Below, piece by piece: positions 15,891 to 24,842 of a stretch of DNA of 36,751 nucleotides. The translations under genes and the position numbers were made by a program. Positions within the stretch are counted from its first letter, which is position 1. Every line of letters begins with the position of its first letter. Origin of the DNA: an uncultured Planctomycetaceae bacterium (lineage in GTDB: Bacteria; Planctomycetota; Planctomycetia; Pirellulales; Pirellulaceae); contig CALMEE010000124.1 in the NCBI GenBank assembly GCA_937862885.1, positions 1 to 36,751 of the forward strand, in the 5' to 3' direction. The notes under the pieces are model-generated. The model did no database searches and had not been told where the DNA came from. It saw nothing but the letters and a program-made list of their open reading frames with translations.

Positions 15891-18257
15891 CTAATCCTTG
15901 GTCTTCAATACGGAAACAAGGTCCAATTCGTCGATTTTTCTGCGCACGATCAAACCGGAAACGATGGTCGCCACGATAACTGTGGCGATGGCATTTGCGT
16001 ACGTTTGCGGACTGATGACAAGTGGAATTCGGTAGAGTTCGGTGTCGAGTCCGAGAGTCGCAACGGCGGCAAAAACATAGCCAATTAAGCAGCCGACAGG
16101 CAATGCTACAGCGGTGATAATCGCCAATTCGCCTAGCAATATCGCAGAAACTTCATAGCGTGTGAATCCGATGACACGCAACGTAGCAAGATCGCGACTT
16201 TGCTCAGAGAGAGAAATTCTGGTGGCGTTGTACACGACACCGAAAGCAATCACGGCCGCAAACAGAATGTTGAATCCCCGCATAACCAAAAGATTTTCAG
16301 CAATCGTCCGTTCAAAACTCTGCAGCATCGCAGTTTTGTCTGTGATTCCGGCGATACGCGGTGTCTCTTTAACCTTCGCGTAGAATTCTGGACGTTTAGC
16401 TTCGTCAGACTTGACGAAAACACCGGAAGCCAGCGGCCCCTCACCCATCCAACGATTTAGCGCCTCCAAATTCATGTACGCATTCGTACCGCTGAATTCG
16501 CGAATTATGGCCGCAACAGGCAAATGCAAACGCCTTTGTTTTCCCTCCAGCACTTCGACTTCGACTTCAGTCCCTACGCCGACGTTGAGTAGCTGCGCGA
16601 GTTTGTCTGATAGCAATAAACCGTCGGGAGGGGGTTTCACTTCAAGCTCATTATCGGCAAAAATGCGGTACAGCTCATTTTCTTCAGCTAATCCCATAAT
16701 GCCACAACGTCGATGTCGATGGCCATTGCGCAAGCGTACTGGCACGCTACGAAACGGCTCGCATTGCAACACACCGGGCAAGTGCCTGACGTCGTGCACT
16801 ACCGAAACATGCGCGGGTTCCACAAACGTCAATGTAGCATCTTGCCGTTGCGAAAGGCGAAACATGAAATCCATCATGAAGTTAACCGCGTCCAAGCTGA
16901 AACTGCCCAGAATTAATGATGCAACTGCCAAGGCAATTCCTGAACAATTCATTAAGGTCTTGAACAGACTGCGTTCCAGCTTCCTCAGGATCATCCGCAC
17001 CACATGAGGCAAAAATCTGGCGATGCCGATGCGCTCGACAAGCGTGCTGCGATATTGGGCCGGTGGTTCCGGGCGCATCGCTTCAGCCGGCGGAAGTTTG
17101 GCTGCTCGCCGCAACGTCACCCAAGTACCGAGCAGGGCCGCGCCGACGCTTAACGCGGTAACAAGCAATAAGATCCAAGTTTCAACTCGAAAATGAAAAA
17201 TCGGAAACTTGTAAAATCTGGCATACATGATCGTCAGTGATTTTCCGAGCCAAATCCCGGATACCGCGCCTATCAAGGTGCCGACTATTGTTATCAGCAA
17301 GACTAGTTTGAAGTAATGCAACACGATTTGCCAATTGGTATAGCCGAAGGCCTTCAAGGCGGCGATCTGTTCCCGCTGTAAGCCGACAATCCGTGATACA
17401 ACAATGTTCAGTAGAAAAGATGCAACGAATAGAAAAATCGACGGCGCGACGATTGCGGTTGCCTGCAATTGCCGAATTTCGTCCGATACAAATTGATCTG
17501 ATACATGATTGAGGCGACCATACGCGCCGCGCGAGCCAAAGCGTTCGAGTAGATCGTCCAGTTTTCGGAGTACTTCCGGTTCATTTGCGCCGCGTAGTAA
17601 TTTTGCAGACACATGATTGAACGACTGCTTCATATCGTAGGCAGCCTCCAATTGACTCTGCCCCATCCAAAAAACACCAAATTGTTCAGTGTCCGGGAGT
17701 AAGCTCCCTGGAGCAATCTCGATAACATATTCCGGAGAAAGCGCTATCCCCACGATCTTCAAACGTTGAAATCGCCCGTTGATGACGGCCGTGATGCGAT
17801 CCCCAACCCGCAACTCGTGTGCCAAGGCAAACGATTCGGCGACCAAAACTTCTCCAGTTCGATTCGGTTCGATCCAGCGACCTTGGCGCAAGTAGACAGA
17901 GTTCAAATTCGGTTGACGATCTTCAGGTATCGAGATAAGTCGTCCGGTAACAGGCCTTGCCAATGATTCAACTGACAAAGTCACATCGACGACGATCCGC
18001 AGTTCAACTTGCGCTATGCCTGGAATTGCCTGAATTCGAGACTCCATCGATCGCGGCGCGCGTTTGACGTGTGCGAACACATCGGCGAAGCGATATCGAT
18101 CATAGTAGGAATCCTTGGAGTCGATAAGGGAAACCATAGCCGTCATCGCCATGGTAAACATAGAGACACCCGCACCAATTACGGCGCAAATCGCCAGCGC
18201 CTGTCCACGAATATGCCAGAGATCTCGAATGAGCTTGCGATCAAGGGCTGAAATCAT
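15891..18257 (-). CDS. ABC transporter permease, FtsX/MacB type, two FtsX domains
   Basis: A 788-residue integral inner-membrane protein. The first helix is at about 17-41 (ALAICAVIGAGVSMFTMAM). A large extracytoplasmic MacB_PCD-like domain runs to about 265. The first FtsX bundle follows (about 270-395, FLFVASFLLNIVVSR and LLITIVGTLIGAVSGIW), then a second helix-periplasmic region from about 435, and a C-terminal FtsX bundle (about 665-780, ending in IATVIVATIVSGLIV). The doubled layout matches large DUF214-type permeases rather than the single FtsX of MacB, and the ATPase is a separate protein. It lies 27 nt after the ATPase gene and 6 nt before the adaptor gene. Confidence 0.9.
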   Translation of the reverse strand: MISALDRKLIRDLWHIRGQALAICAVIGAGVSMFTMAMTAMVSLIDSKDSYYDRYRFADVFAHVKRAPRSMESRIQAIPGIAQVELRIVVDVTLSVESLARPVTGRLISIPEDRQPNLNSVYLRQGRWIEPNRTGEVLVAESFALAHELRVGDRITAVINGRFQRLKIVGIALSPEYVIEIAPGSLLPDTEQFGVFWMGQSQLEAAYDMKQSFNHVSAKLLRGANEPEVLRKLDDLLERFGSRGAYGRLNHVSDQFVSDEIRQLQATAIVAPSIFLFVASFLLNIVVSRIVGLQREQIAALKAFGYTNWQIVLHYFKLVLLITIVGTLIGAVSGIWLGKSLTIMYARFYKFPIFHFRVETWILLLVTALSVGAALLGTWVTLRRAAKLPPAEAMRPEPPAQYRSTLVERIGIARFLPHVVRMILRKLERSLFKTLMNCSGIALAVASLILGSFSLDAVNFMMDFMFRLSQRQDATLTFVEPAHVSVVHDVRHLPGVLQCEPFRSVPVRLRNGHRHRRCGIMGLAEENELYRIFADNELEVKPPPDGLLLSDKLAQLLNVGVGTEVEVEVLEGKQRRLHLPVAAIIREFSGTNAYMNLEALNRWMGEGPLASGVFVKSDEAKRPEFYAKVKETPRIAGITDKTAMLQSFERTIAENLLVMRGFNILFAAVIAFGVVYNATRISLSEQSRDLATLRVIGFTRYEVSAILLGELAIITAVALPVGCLIGYVFAAVATLGLDTELYRIPLVISPQTYANAIATVIVATIVSGLIVRRKIDELDLVSVLKTKD

Positions 18258-18284
18258 TACGGTTCCCTACTCCGTTCGAGTTCG

Positions 18285-19049
18285 CTACCACGAAACTTCG
18301 GTGGCATGCCTCTTGTGTGAATTCATGCGGACACCTGACACCTGACCATCGGAAAGCGAGATTACCCAATCAGCGATTTCGGCAATCACTGCATTATGCG
18401 TGATGACGATTGTACTCGTTCCCAATTCCTGATTGACCTGCTCAATCGCTTGTAAGACCACGATACCTGTCTTAACGTCCAGGGCACCGGTAGGCTCATC
18501 GCAAAGCAACACTTTCGGCCGTTTGGCAATAGCTCGAGCGATCGCGACACGTTGTTGTTCACCACCCGAAAGTTGAGCCGGGTAATGATGCCGCCGTTCG
18601 TAGAGATTTACGAGACGCAAGGCTTCGTCCGGGGCAAGCGGGTCGTCAACTATCTCCGTGACGAGACTTACATTCTCGCTGGCCGTTAAGCTTGGAATCA
18701 AATTGTAGAATTGAAAAACAAATCCGACATTTTCGCGCCGATAGCGCGTCAATGCAGCATCACTGAAGCTCGTAAGCAACTGACCACAATAATGCACCTC
18801 CCCCGAGGTTGGAACATCCAGGCCACCGAGGATATTAAGCAGGGTCGATTTGCCACTACCGGATGCGCCGAGCAGTACAACAAATTGCGACTCAAAAATG
18901 TCCAAGTCGACCCCGCGAAGCGCATGAACCTTCACGGCTCCCATTTCATAGACTTTTGACAATCCACGAATACGGAAAACGGGGTCCAAATTTGGTGAGT
19001 TCGGATGGGAAATCGGTAGGGTTGTTTCCGTCATAAAATCCGTCGCCAT
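18285..19049 (-). CDS. ABC transporter ATP-binding protein, LolD/MacB type
   Basis: A 254-residue ATPase that should drive the adjacent FtsX-type permease. Walker [10 protein letters not shown] is at 61-69, Q-loop Q113, the ABC signature LSGGEQQR at 160-167, Walker B LLCDEP with D184/E185, and switch His218 in VITHN. The D-loop region reads TGALD, as in LolD, MacB and FtsE. The first 22 residues (to about LDP) precede the usual start of the fold and may be an optional extension. The gene is 352 bases downstream of the tolC-like gene and 27 bases ahead of the permease, so it probably heads a three-gene unit with its own promoter or is transcribed through from the channel gene. Confidence 0.93.
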   Translation of the reverse strand: MATDFMTETTLPISHPNSPNLDPVFRIRGLSKVYEMGAVKVHALRGVDLDIFESQFVVLLGASGSGKSTLLNILGGLDVPTSGEVHYCGQLLTSFSDAALTRYRRENVGFVFQFYNLIPSLTASENVSLVTEIVDDPLAPDEALRLVNLYERRHHYPAQLSGGEQQRVAIARAIAKRPKVLLCDEPTGALDVKTGIVVLQAIEQVNQELGTSTIVITHNAVIAEIADWVISLSDGQVSGVRMNSHKRHATEVSW

Positions 19050-19401
19050 TTATTTAATTCGGTTCACTCGCGCCACAAAAGCTATCGAGTCCGTAGTCCG
19101 CGCGAATCGTCTCCATCATTGGTGCATCCAAGGACTCATTGAGATCCTGTATTCTAATGGCATTTTTGCTTAAGGCAAAAGGCCACAGCACAACACGCTT
19201 CTTGAACGCACGATTTCATATTTCGTATCGATTGGTGAAATTTGCACTGGAACGCGTCTTTCGTAGGTGGCATGCGCGAATTGTGCCGAGCCCGTCACGC
19301 CGATGCAGATGTTTGTTAGACAAATTAATTGAGGGCCAGCAGCATGCAGTGCAACGACGTCGTTGCTGACGAGAATTAGTCAGCTGAAGAATTAATGAAG
19401 G
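19050..19401. other. Intergenic region between tolC-like and ABC ATPase genes
   Basis: 352 bases in the middle of the minus-strand export cluster. No gene was found. Its length suggests a separate promoter for the ABC operon. I could not identify a convincing terminator or -35/-10 pair. Confidence 0.4.
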
Positions 19402-21426
19402 CTACCGATCAAGTTCAAGTACAGGGAGATTGTCTTGCACACCGCGAAGAATTGTCACACGTTCTTGGATCAATAGGGTGCCCGTCGCAACCTTCAATTT
19501 GGCTTCCGCGATCTTGTAATCCACAATTGCTTGAACGTAAATCAACTCGGCAGCCGTCAAGCGTTGTTGCGCGTCCAACAATTGGTCGAGGACCGTTGCG
19601 GCAGTAACACCGCTCATCAGGTCACCTTCCACTAATCCGAATGACTCCCAGCGCTGTGAATGTTGACGCAGGTCATTTTCCGCGGCATGGACGGCCTGAA
19701 TGGCTGAAGCGGCAGTCTGGTATGCAGACTCGAAGGTCCGCAGTGCAACTTGTGCGTCCGCGATCACTTGTTGTACGGTGGCGTCAACTTCGTACTTGAT
19801 TTGCACTAGTTGAAGACGACGTTGTTGTAAGCGGCTACGTGCGGCGCGATTTTGATAGGGGATCGAAAACTCCATGCCACCGTAGAAACCAGGTGTGGTA
19901 TTTGTAAATTGCTCGCTCCAAGCTTGCAGAACGCGAGAATTTCCTTCCAAACCACTCACGTAAGTCCCGAAAATGAGTGAAAGTTCCGGCAGCATTTCAT
20001 TTCGGCTCAAATCTGCCGCAATGGCCGCAGTGCGAGCCCGTTTGATAGATTCTTGGATTTCCGTGCGGTGTTCCAAAGCGGTCGTTACTACGCTCGAAAG
20101 TTCAAACGCTTGATGGAATCCAGCGATGCCGGTAACAGGGATTAGTTCCACGTGTGACGAACGATACCAGTCTGGATTGGCTGTTATGCGTCGGATTTCG
20201 GTTTCAGCGTTTTGTACATCGCGGACAGAATTTGCTAGTTCAGTGCGTCGCTGTTCGATCGCTGCCTTGGCACGTGTGATCTGAGTTGGCATTGCGTCGA
20301 ATTCGCTGCGCGCCTGCAAACGATCCAGGATCAACTGTCCGCGTTCCACATTATTGTTACGCAACACTAACGCCGCCCGGGCATAATATAGTCTCCAATA
20401 TGCGACGATTGCGTCGAACAACTCCTCTTGAACTTCAGCAAAAAAAGTGTCCCACGAAATCCCGTTGACCAACTCGGCAATGACAATCTGGCTGCGGTTA
20501 TAGACCCGACCTGCACCACGCAATAATGGTTGAGAGTAGTTCAATGACAATGTCGCAGTGCCCTGATTTTGCGGGTCAAAAAACTGGGAATTGTTGTTTT
20601 CATGGGCAAGCCTTTGTTCTAGGTCAATCGAGCCTCCGCCAGGTAATCTCTTGCGTAATCCCGTCGAAGCGGACCAAACTCTGGACTCCAAGAATGGATC
20701 ACCGCCAGTCGTTAACAGATTGCCGACCGGATCGGTCCGGTCATCGTAGCGAGTACGTGCGAAAAGTTCAGGATCGAAAACGGCTTGCGACTCGTTGACT
20801 TCGGCTTCACGGATTAGTGGCGTCTGACTTATCGACAAAATTTTCGGCGAGTACCGCAAAGTCAGATACAACAACTCATCCAACGTCAAGGCTTCTTGAT
20901 CAGGGGCAGTTCCCAGACCCTTTGTGATCCGATTGGACCACCAATGATTTTCCGAAAATACCTGTTGCCCCGCGACCTGTGGGCCTTGAATTTGCGAAAA
21001 AGCTTGATGTTCTTGCGGGATTGTCGGCACGATCGAGCCCTCGTGGGGTACTGGCGGTTCAAGCAGGCCCCACTCAAGATTTTTTCTCCAATTCGATTTG
21101 GCCAAAATCTCAGAATACGAGGTCGAGCCAAATGCAGGAAACTCGGACGATCTATTTTGGCGATCACCGACGTCCTCGACACTATGGTAATCGTCTGCAA
21201 CAGGGAGGTGGTTGCGATCGATATGTTGAAGCGTCTCTTTCGCAGGCGTATCAGTGGAAGGAAGATCCCGCAGTCGTTTCTTGCCGTCCGTATTGACGCT
21301 CATCGAGTTGACTGGGCTGGGCGTCCCCTGAGCCCATCCATAATGCTCAACGTTGGCCGCGAGGTATAGGAACGCTATGCCTGCAAATATTGCCAACGCG
21401 AGGTTATGTTTTTGGAACGGAAGCAT
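19402..21426 (-). CDS. TolC-like outer-membrane efflux protein with a long N-terminal extension
   Basis: A 674-residue outer-membrane efflux (OEP/TolC) family protein. The N-terminus is hydrophobic (about 9-24, LALAIFAGIAFLYLAA) and is probably a Sec signal. About 160 polar, Pro/Ser-rich residues follow and have no counterpart in the roughly 480-residue TolC. The OEP region starts near 185 (LTLDELLYLTLRYSPKILS) and carries two helical repeats. The first includes LSLNYSQPLLRGAGR and a following coiled coil. The second includes GMEFSIPYQNRAARSRL, the family's Pro-containing strand. The C-terminal repeat ends near 650. It heads the efflux cluster on the minus strand and is the natural outer channel for the adaptor and permease. 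Whether the extension anchors it or contacts the wall is unknown. Confidence 0.88.
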   Translation of the reverse strand: MLPFQKHNLALAIFAGIAFLYLAANVEHYGWAQGTPSPVNSMSVNTDGKKRLRDLPSTDTPAKETLQHIDRNHLPVADDYHSVEDVGDRQNRSSEFPAFGSTSYSEILAKSNWRKNLEWGLLEPPVPHEGSIVPTIPQEHQAFSQIQGPQVAGQQVFSENHWWSNRITKGLGTAPDQEALTLDELLYLTLRYSPKILSISQTPLIREAEVNESQAVFDPELFARTRYDDRTDPVGNLLTTGGDPFLESRVWSASTGLRKRLPGGGSIDLEQRLAHENNNSQFFDPQNQGTATLSLNYSQPLLRGAGRVYNRSQIVIAELVNGISWDTFFAEVQEELFDAIVAYWRLYYARAALVLRNNNVERGQLILDRLQARSEFDAMPTQITRAKAAIEQRRTELANSVRDVQNAETEIRRITANPDWYRSSHVELIPVTGIAGFHQAFELSSVVTTALEHRTEIQESIKRARTAAIAADLSRNEMLPELSLIFGTYVSGLEGNSRVLQAWSEQFTNTTPGFYGGMEFSIPYQNRAARSRLQQRRLQLVQIKYEVDATVQQVIADAQVALRTFESAYQTAASAIQAVHAAENDLRQHSQRWESFGLVEGDLMSGVTAATVLDQLLDAQQRLTAAELIYVQAIVDYKIAEAKLKVATGTLLIQERVTILRGVQDNLPVLELDR

Positions 21427-21823
21427 ACGACAATTCGATTTCCGAACAACTTGTAGTTACGGTTAGTTTAAAAAATCGCATTTTGACGGATCATTCAATA
21501 ACGTTCTTCGTGGAAATACACACTCGACAATCCTAATTGCATGAATAATCGTTCAAACCGCTACAAATTGACTTTTGATGCGTTCGGCAAATCGTTCATG
21601 GTCCAATTTCTATTAAACTTAAAATCGTTAAATCTTACCGAGTTGCTGTTGCGAATTTAATTCCCGCCATTTAGCAAGCTAAGTTTATGAAGATGTGATG
21701 CAGGTGTTTTCAAACAAACGCCGCATGCAGCACATTGATTAGCCCTTGAGCATTTGCGGATCTGGTTTCAAAAATCCGTGGAATTGGGGCGTATTCTCTC
21801 GTCAAGTTAGTTGATCCCTAAAC
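21427..21823. promoter_or_regulatory. Divergent intergenic region between tolC-like and PAS-GGDEF genes
   Basis: 397 AT-rich bases that must drive the efflux cluster leftward and the c-di-GMP cluster rightward. The stretch around 21605-21665 is the most AT-rich. No specific operator or sigma-54 type -24/-12 site could be supported. Confidence 0.3.
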
Positions 21824-24226
21824 ATGTTTTTGAACCGTATTAGATCGACGTGTCGCATCGCACTCTCGCTCGGATTTATCTGTGCGATTGTGCTGTGGTG
21901 CGCCTACGGATTCAAGATCTTGCCGAACACCGAACAACAATTGATCGGGCAGCGAACGGATCTGTGCGAAGCGATTGCCGTACCGCTTGTGATGATGGTG
22001 GCGCAAAATGAGCAGGCGTCAATCGAACGGCTGTTCGAGAATATTCATAGTAGAAACGAACAGATTCAATCGATTGGCTTTCGAGGCCAAGATGGCACGC
22101 TCATCGTGGATGTTGGGAATCATTCTCGAAAGTGGACTTTGAGGCCGGGCCAAGTTTCGAACCAAGATCAAATGTGGTTGCAGATCAAAGATGAGAATGT
22201 GGAGGCATATCGAATCGAAATCTGTTTCTCACCTTTAAAAACTGTGGCAAACACTGGTTTCATGTTCCCATTAAATCTGATTGTGTTTTGCTCCGCAGCA
22301 TCAGGATTATTGTTTTGGGCCTATCTAACCAGGGTCTTAAAATTCTTGAACCCATCAAAAGTTGTCCCAAACAGAGTAAAGAACGCGTTCGATTCGATTG
22401 CAGAAGGGCTAATGCTCATCAATGAACGCGAAGAAATTGTTTTGGTAAACCAGGCATTTTCGGACATGGTTGCGATGTCTACTGAGGAGCTTCAAGGACG
22501 TCGCCCCGATATGTTTGACTGGCAGTTTGATGGAGATGCGATTTTCCCTTGGACACTCTGCCTGCAGTCAAAACAAGCACGTAGGGCAGACTATCTTGCG
22601 TTGCAAAGTAATCATCAATCGAGGAAGTTCCAAGTCAATACCATGCCATTGGAAGATACAAAAGGGCGATGCAATGGCGTCTTGATTAGTCTTCAGGATA
22701 TCACGCTGTTGGAGGAAAAGCAGAAGGAACTCAATAAAATGCTGGACCTGTTGCGCACGTCTCGAGATGCAATCCAACGCCAAAACAAAGAGCTGACGAC
22801 GCTCGCGACCACGGATCCGCTTACGGACTGCCTCAATCGTCGCGCTTACTTCGAAGCTTTTGAAATTCAGTGGAACTCGAGTTCTGGTGAACACTTGTCT
22901 GTGGTGATGGTTGACATCGATAAGTTCAAGTCGATCAACGATACGCACGGCCACTTAACTGGTGACCATGTTTTGAAGGGAGTTGCTGCTATTCTGCGAT
23001 CGATTGTTGGAACTCAAGGCTACGTTTGCCGATTCGGTGGAGAAGAGTTCTCGATTCTGACCTCGCGACTAAGTGTGGAGCAAGTTTCGGAATTGGCGGA
23101 GAACATCCGAAAAACGGTCAGTTCAGAACCAATTGCTGGTATCAACGTGACATGCAGTCTAGGGATTTCGTATCGGGGATTTGGTGCGATGGACGTGCAG
23201 CATCTTGTGGACCAGGCAGACCAGGCACTCTATGTCGCAAAACGAACGGGCCGAAATCGCGTTTGCCGTTGGGACACATGCACACCGGACCAGCTTGAGA
23301 GCGAACTCCAGCAAAAAAGCGAAGTAAACCACCAACTCATGTCGCATTATCCGACAGTTACCGCCATGCTGACTGCTTTAAGCGTTCGGGATCGCAAGTC
23401 AGCTGAACATAGTCAACGTGTAGCACAATTGGCAACGGCTTTAGCGGAGGGTTTGCTTCCACCTTCGACCATTGGTGACTTGGAATGTGCGGCGTTGTTA
23501 CATGAAGTTGGCAAGATCGGAGTATCCGATTCCATTTTGTTTAAGCCAAGCGAGTTGACACACGATGAAAAACAAGCGTTGCGGCACCATGAAAAATTGA
23601 GCCTGCATCTAATCCATAGCGCATTGGCCAATCCGCAGCTTGTAGAGTTAATTAGCCTGCGGGGAGTTTCCAACCATCGACTGTGTGAACTTGTAGAAAG
23701 TGGCCAAATCAGCCAACAGGCGATTCTTCCAGCACAAATCTTAACGGTATGCGACGTTTTCGACTCATTGACTCATGATCAACCTTATCGTTCCGCTCAA
23801 GCTGCTGCTCAGACGATCGAATACTTGTTAGAGTCCGGCGATCATCGATACAACGCGTCAGTTGTGGCTAGGCTTATCAATGTGTTACATGCAGATCCGC
23901 ACGTCTACAAGTTAAAGAACGACGTGTGCTTAGACAGCCGCGCGGCGGTGATTCTCAGCAGTGAAGCACGCGAACTGCAAATTGCAATCGCTGAAAACCA
24001 ACGTGAGAAGGTTGCAGAGATTATTAAGCAGGTTGAGGAGCAAGCCAACACCCACCGTATCACTCCATTGATTGCCGCCGCGCAACGGCTTTCCAACCGG
24101 TTGTTGGATCCTCATTTGGAGTCCGATGTGCTAATCGAAGACGCTCGGCATGTAATACAAATATGCCGAGCATTACGCGCAACACTCACCGTCACTCCGC
24201 AATTTGACGAAGCAGAAACGACTTAG
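21824..24226 (+). CDS. Membrane PAS-GGDEF diguanylate cyclase with a degenerate HD-GYP domain
   Basis: 800 residues. TM1 is at about 10-30, an extracytoplasmic sensor region at 31-145, TM2 at about 147-168, PAS at about 183-305, a short coiled coil, then GGDEF at about 326-485. The GGDEF signature is R-F-GGEEF at 405-409, with DPLTDCLNRR and VDIDKFKSIND also intact, so c-di-GMP synthesis is likely. The inhibitory RxxD site upstream of GGEEF is absent (GTQG instead). Residues about 510-665 are an HD-GYP-like fold in which the HD pair is H560-E561 (LLHEVGKIG) and the GYP region reads VSNHRLCELV. It therefore probably does not hydrolyse c-di-GMP. The remaining 130 residues are helical. The sensor-TM-PAS part is paralogous to that of the hybrid kinase downstream. 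Confidence 0.9.
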   Translation: MFLNRIRSTCRIALSLGFICAIVLWCAYGFKILPNTEQQLIGQRTDLCEAIAVPLVMMVAQNEQASIERLFENIHSRNEQIQSIGFRGQDGTLIVDVGNHSRKWTLRPGQVSNQDQMWLQIKDENVEAYRIEICFSPLKTVANTGFMFPLNLIVFCSAASGLLFWAYLTRVLKFLNPSKVVPNRVKNAFDSIAEGLMLINEREEIVLVNQAFSDMVAMSTEELQGRRPDMFDWQFDGDAIFPWTLCLQSKQARRADYLALQSNHQSRKFQVNTMPLEDTKGRCNGVLISLQDITLLEEKQKELNKMLDLLRTSRDAIQRQNKELTTLATTDPLTDCLNRRAYFEAFEIQWNSSSGEHLSVVMVDIDKFKSINDTHGHLTGDHVLKGVAAILRSIVGTQGYVCRFGGEEFSILTSRLSVEQVSELAENIRKTVSSEPIAGINVTCSLGISYRGFGAMDVQHLVDQADQALYVAKRTGRNRVCRWDTCTPDQLESELQQKSEVNHQLMSHYPTVTAMLTALSVRDRKSAEHSQRVAQLATALAEGLLPPSTIGDLECAALLHEVGKIGVSDSILFKPSELTHDEKQALRHHEKLSLHLIHSALANPQLVELISLRGVSNHRLCELVESGQISQQAILPAQILTVCDVFDSLTHDQPYRSAQAAAQTIEYLLESGDHRYNASVVARLINVLHADPHVYKLKNDVCLDSRAAVILSSEARELQIAIAENQREKVAEIIKQVEEQANTHRITPLIAAAQRLSNRLLDPHLESDVLIEDARHVIQICRALRATLTVTPQFDEAETT

Positions 24227-24842
24227 AGGGATTAGTGCGATTCCACCGCGTGGCGCGAACCTGCCAAACATTCGATTCCGGGCGGTTTTACAGGTGGTTC
24301 CGAAAGTAGCGGGATTTCCAGTGTGCGAATTTGCCCGCACTTGCGTCCGCTCTCTATTGTCCTGCTTAACGCAACCTATGATTGCTTGATTAATCTTGGC
24401 AACATTCGTACCGCAGGGCTGCACGTGACGAGGACACTGAAGCTGAAGACTTGGGGCTCGAAGCATGAGAGATTGTCGGGTGCCGAGTGACTTTTGCAAC
24501 CGATCAAAAAAATGGTTGACATGAATTCGACAAGAAAGACGGTTCGTGACATCTCGGTGCACAAACAAACAACGGGTAGGATACCCGACTTAGGATGGTG
24601 CCCAAAGCGATTAGACAATGGTTTGGAACAGGCTTAAGGCGAATGAGTGTTCGGTGGTGAGAATTATTGGACCGAAGCAAGGACCAATCCGTTCGCTGGT
24701 CAGCTCGCGAGTTCGCACGACGGACGAAAGCAACGTGGAGTTGAATTCACATGGGAAAATTGACAGCCTCAATCCAAAACGAGCGGGGCGGAATTAACAT
24801 ACGAAACAAGTTTTTCGACGGCGTTTTTGGGCTCGAATAGAC
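24227..24842. other. Intergenic region between the two PAS-module genes
   Basis: 616 bases with no supported gene. A minus-strand frame across part of it (to about 24568) has a Cys/Arg/Asn-rich translation with no domain character and was not called. The GTG start of the kinase at 24843 lacks a strong Shine-Dalgarno sequence. A separate promoter for the hybrid kinase and HD-GYP genes is expected here. Confidence 0.35.

Noticed and set aside
16411..17007. 198-codon open frame on the plus strand inside the ABC permease gene
   Set aside because: It lies wholly antisense to conserved permease codons and its translation has no domain character; it is a shadow frame.
24173..24568. 131-codon minus-strand frame between the PAS-GGDEF and hybrid kinase genes
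   Set aside because: It begins with no ribosome site, overlaps the GGDEF gene end, and has no recognisable fold or family motif.
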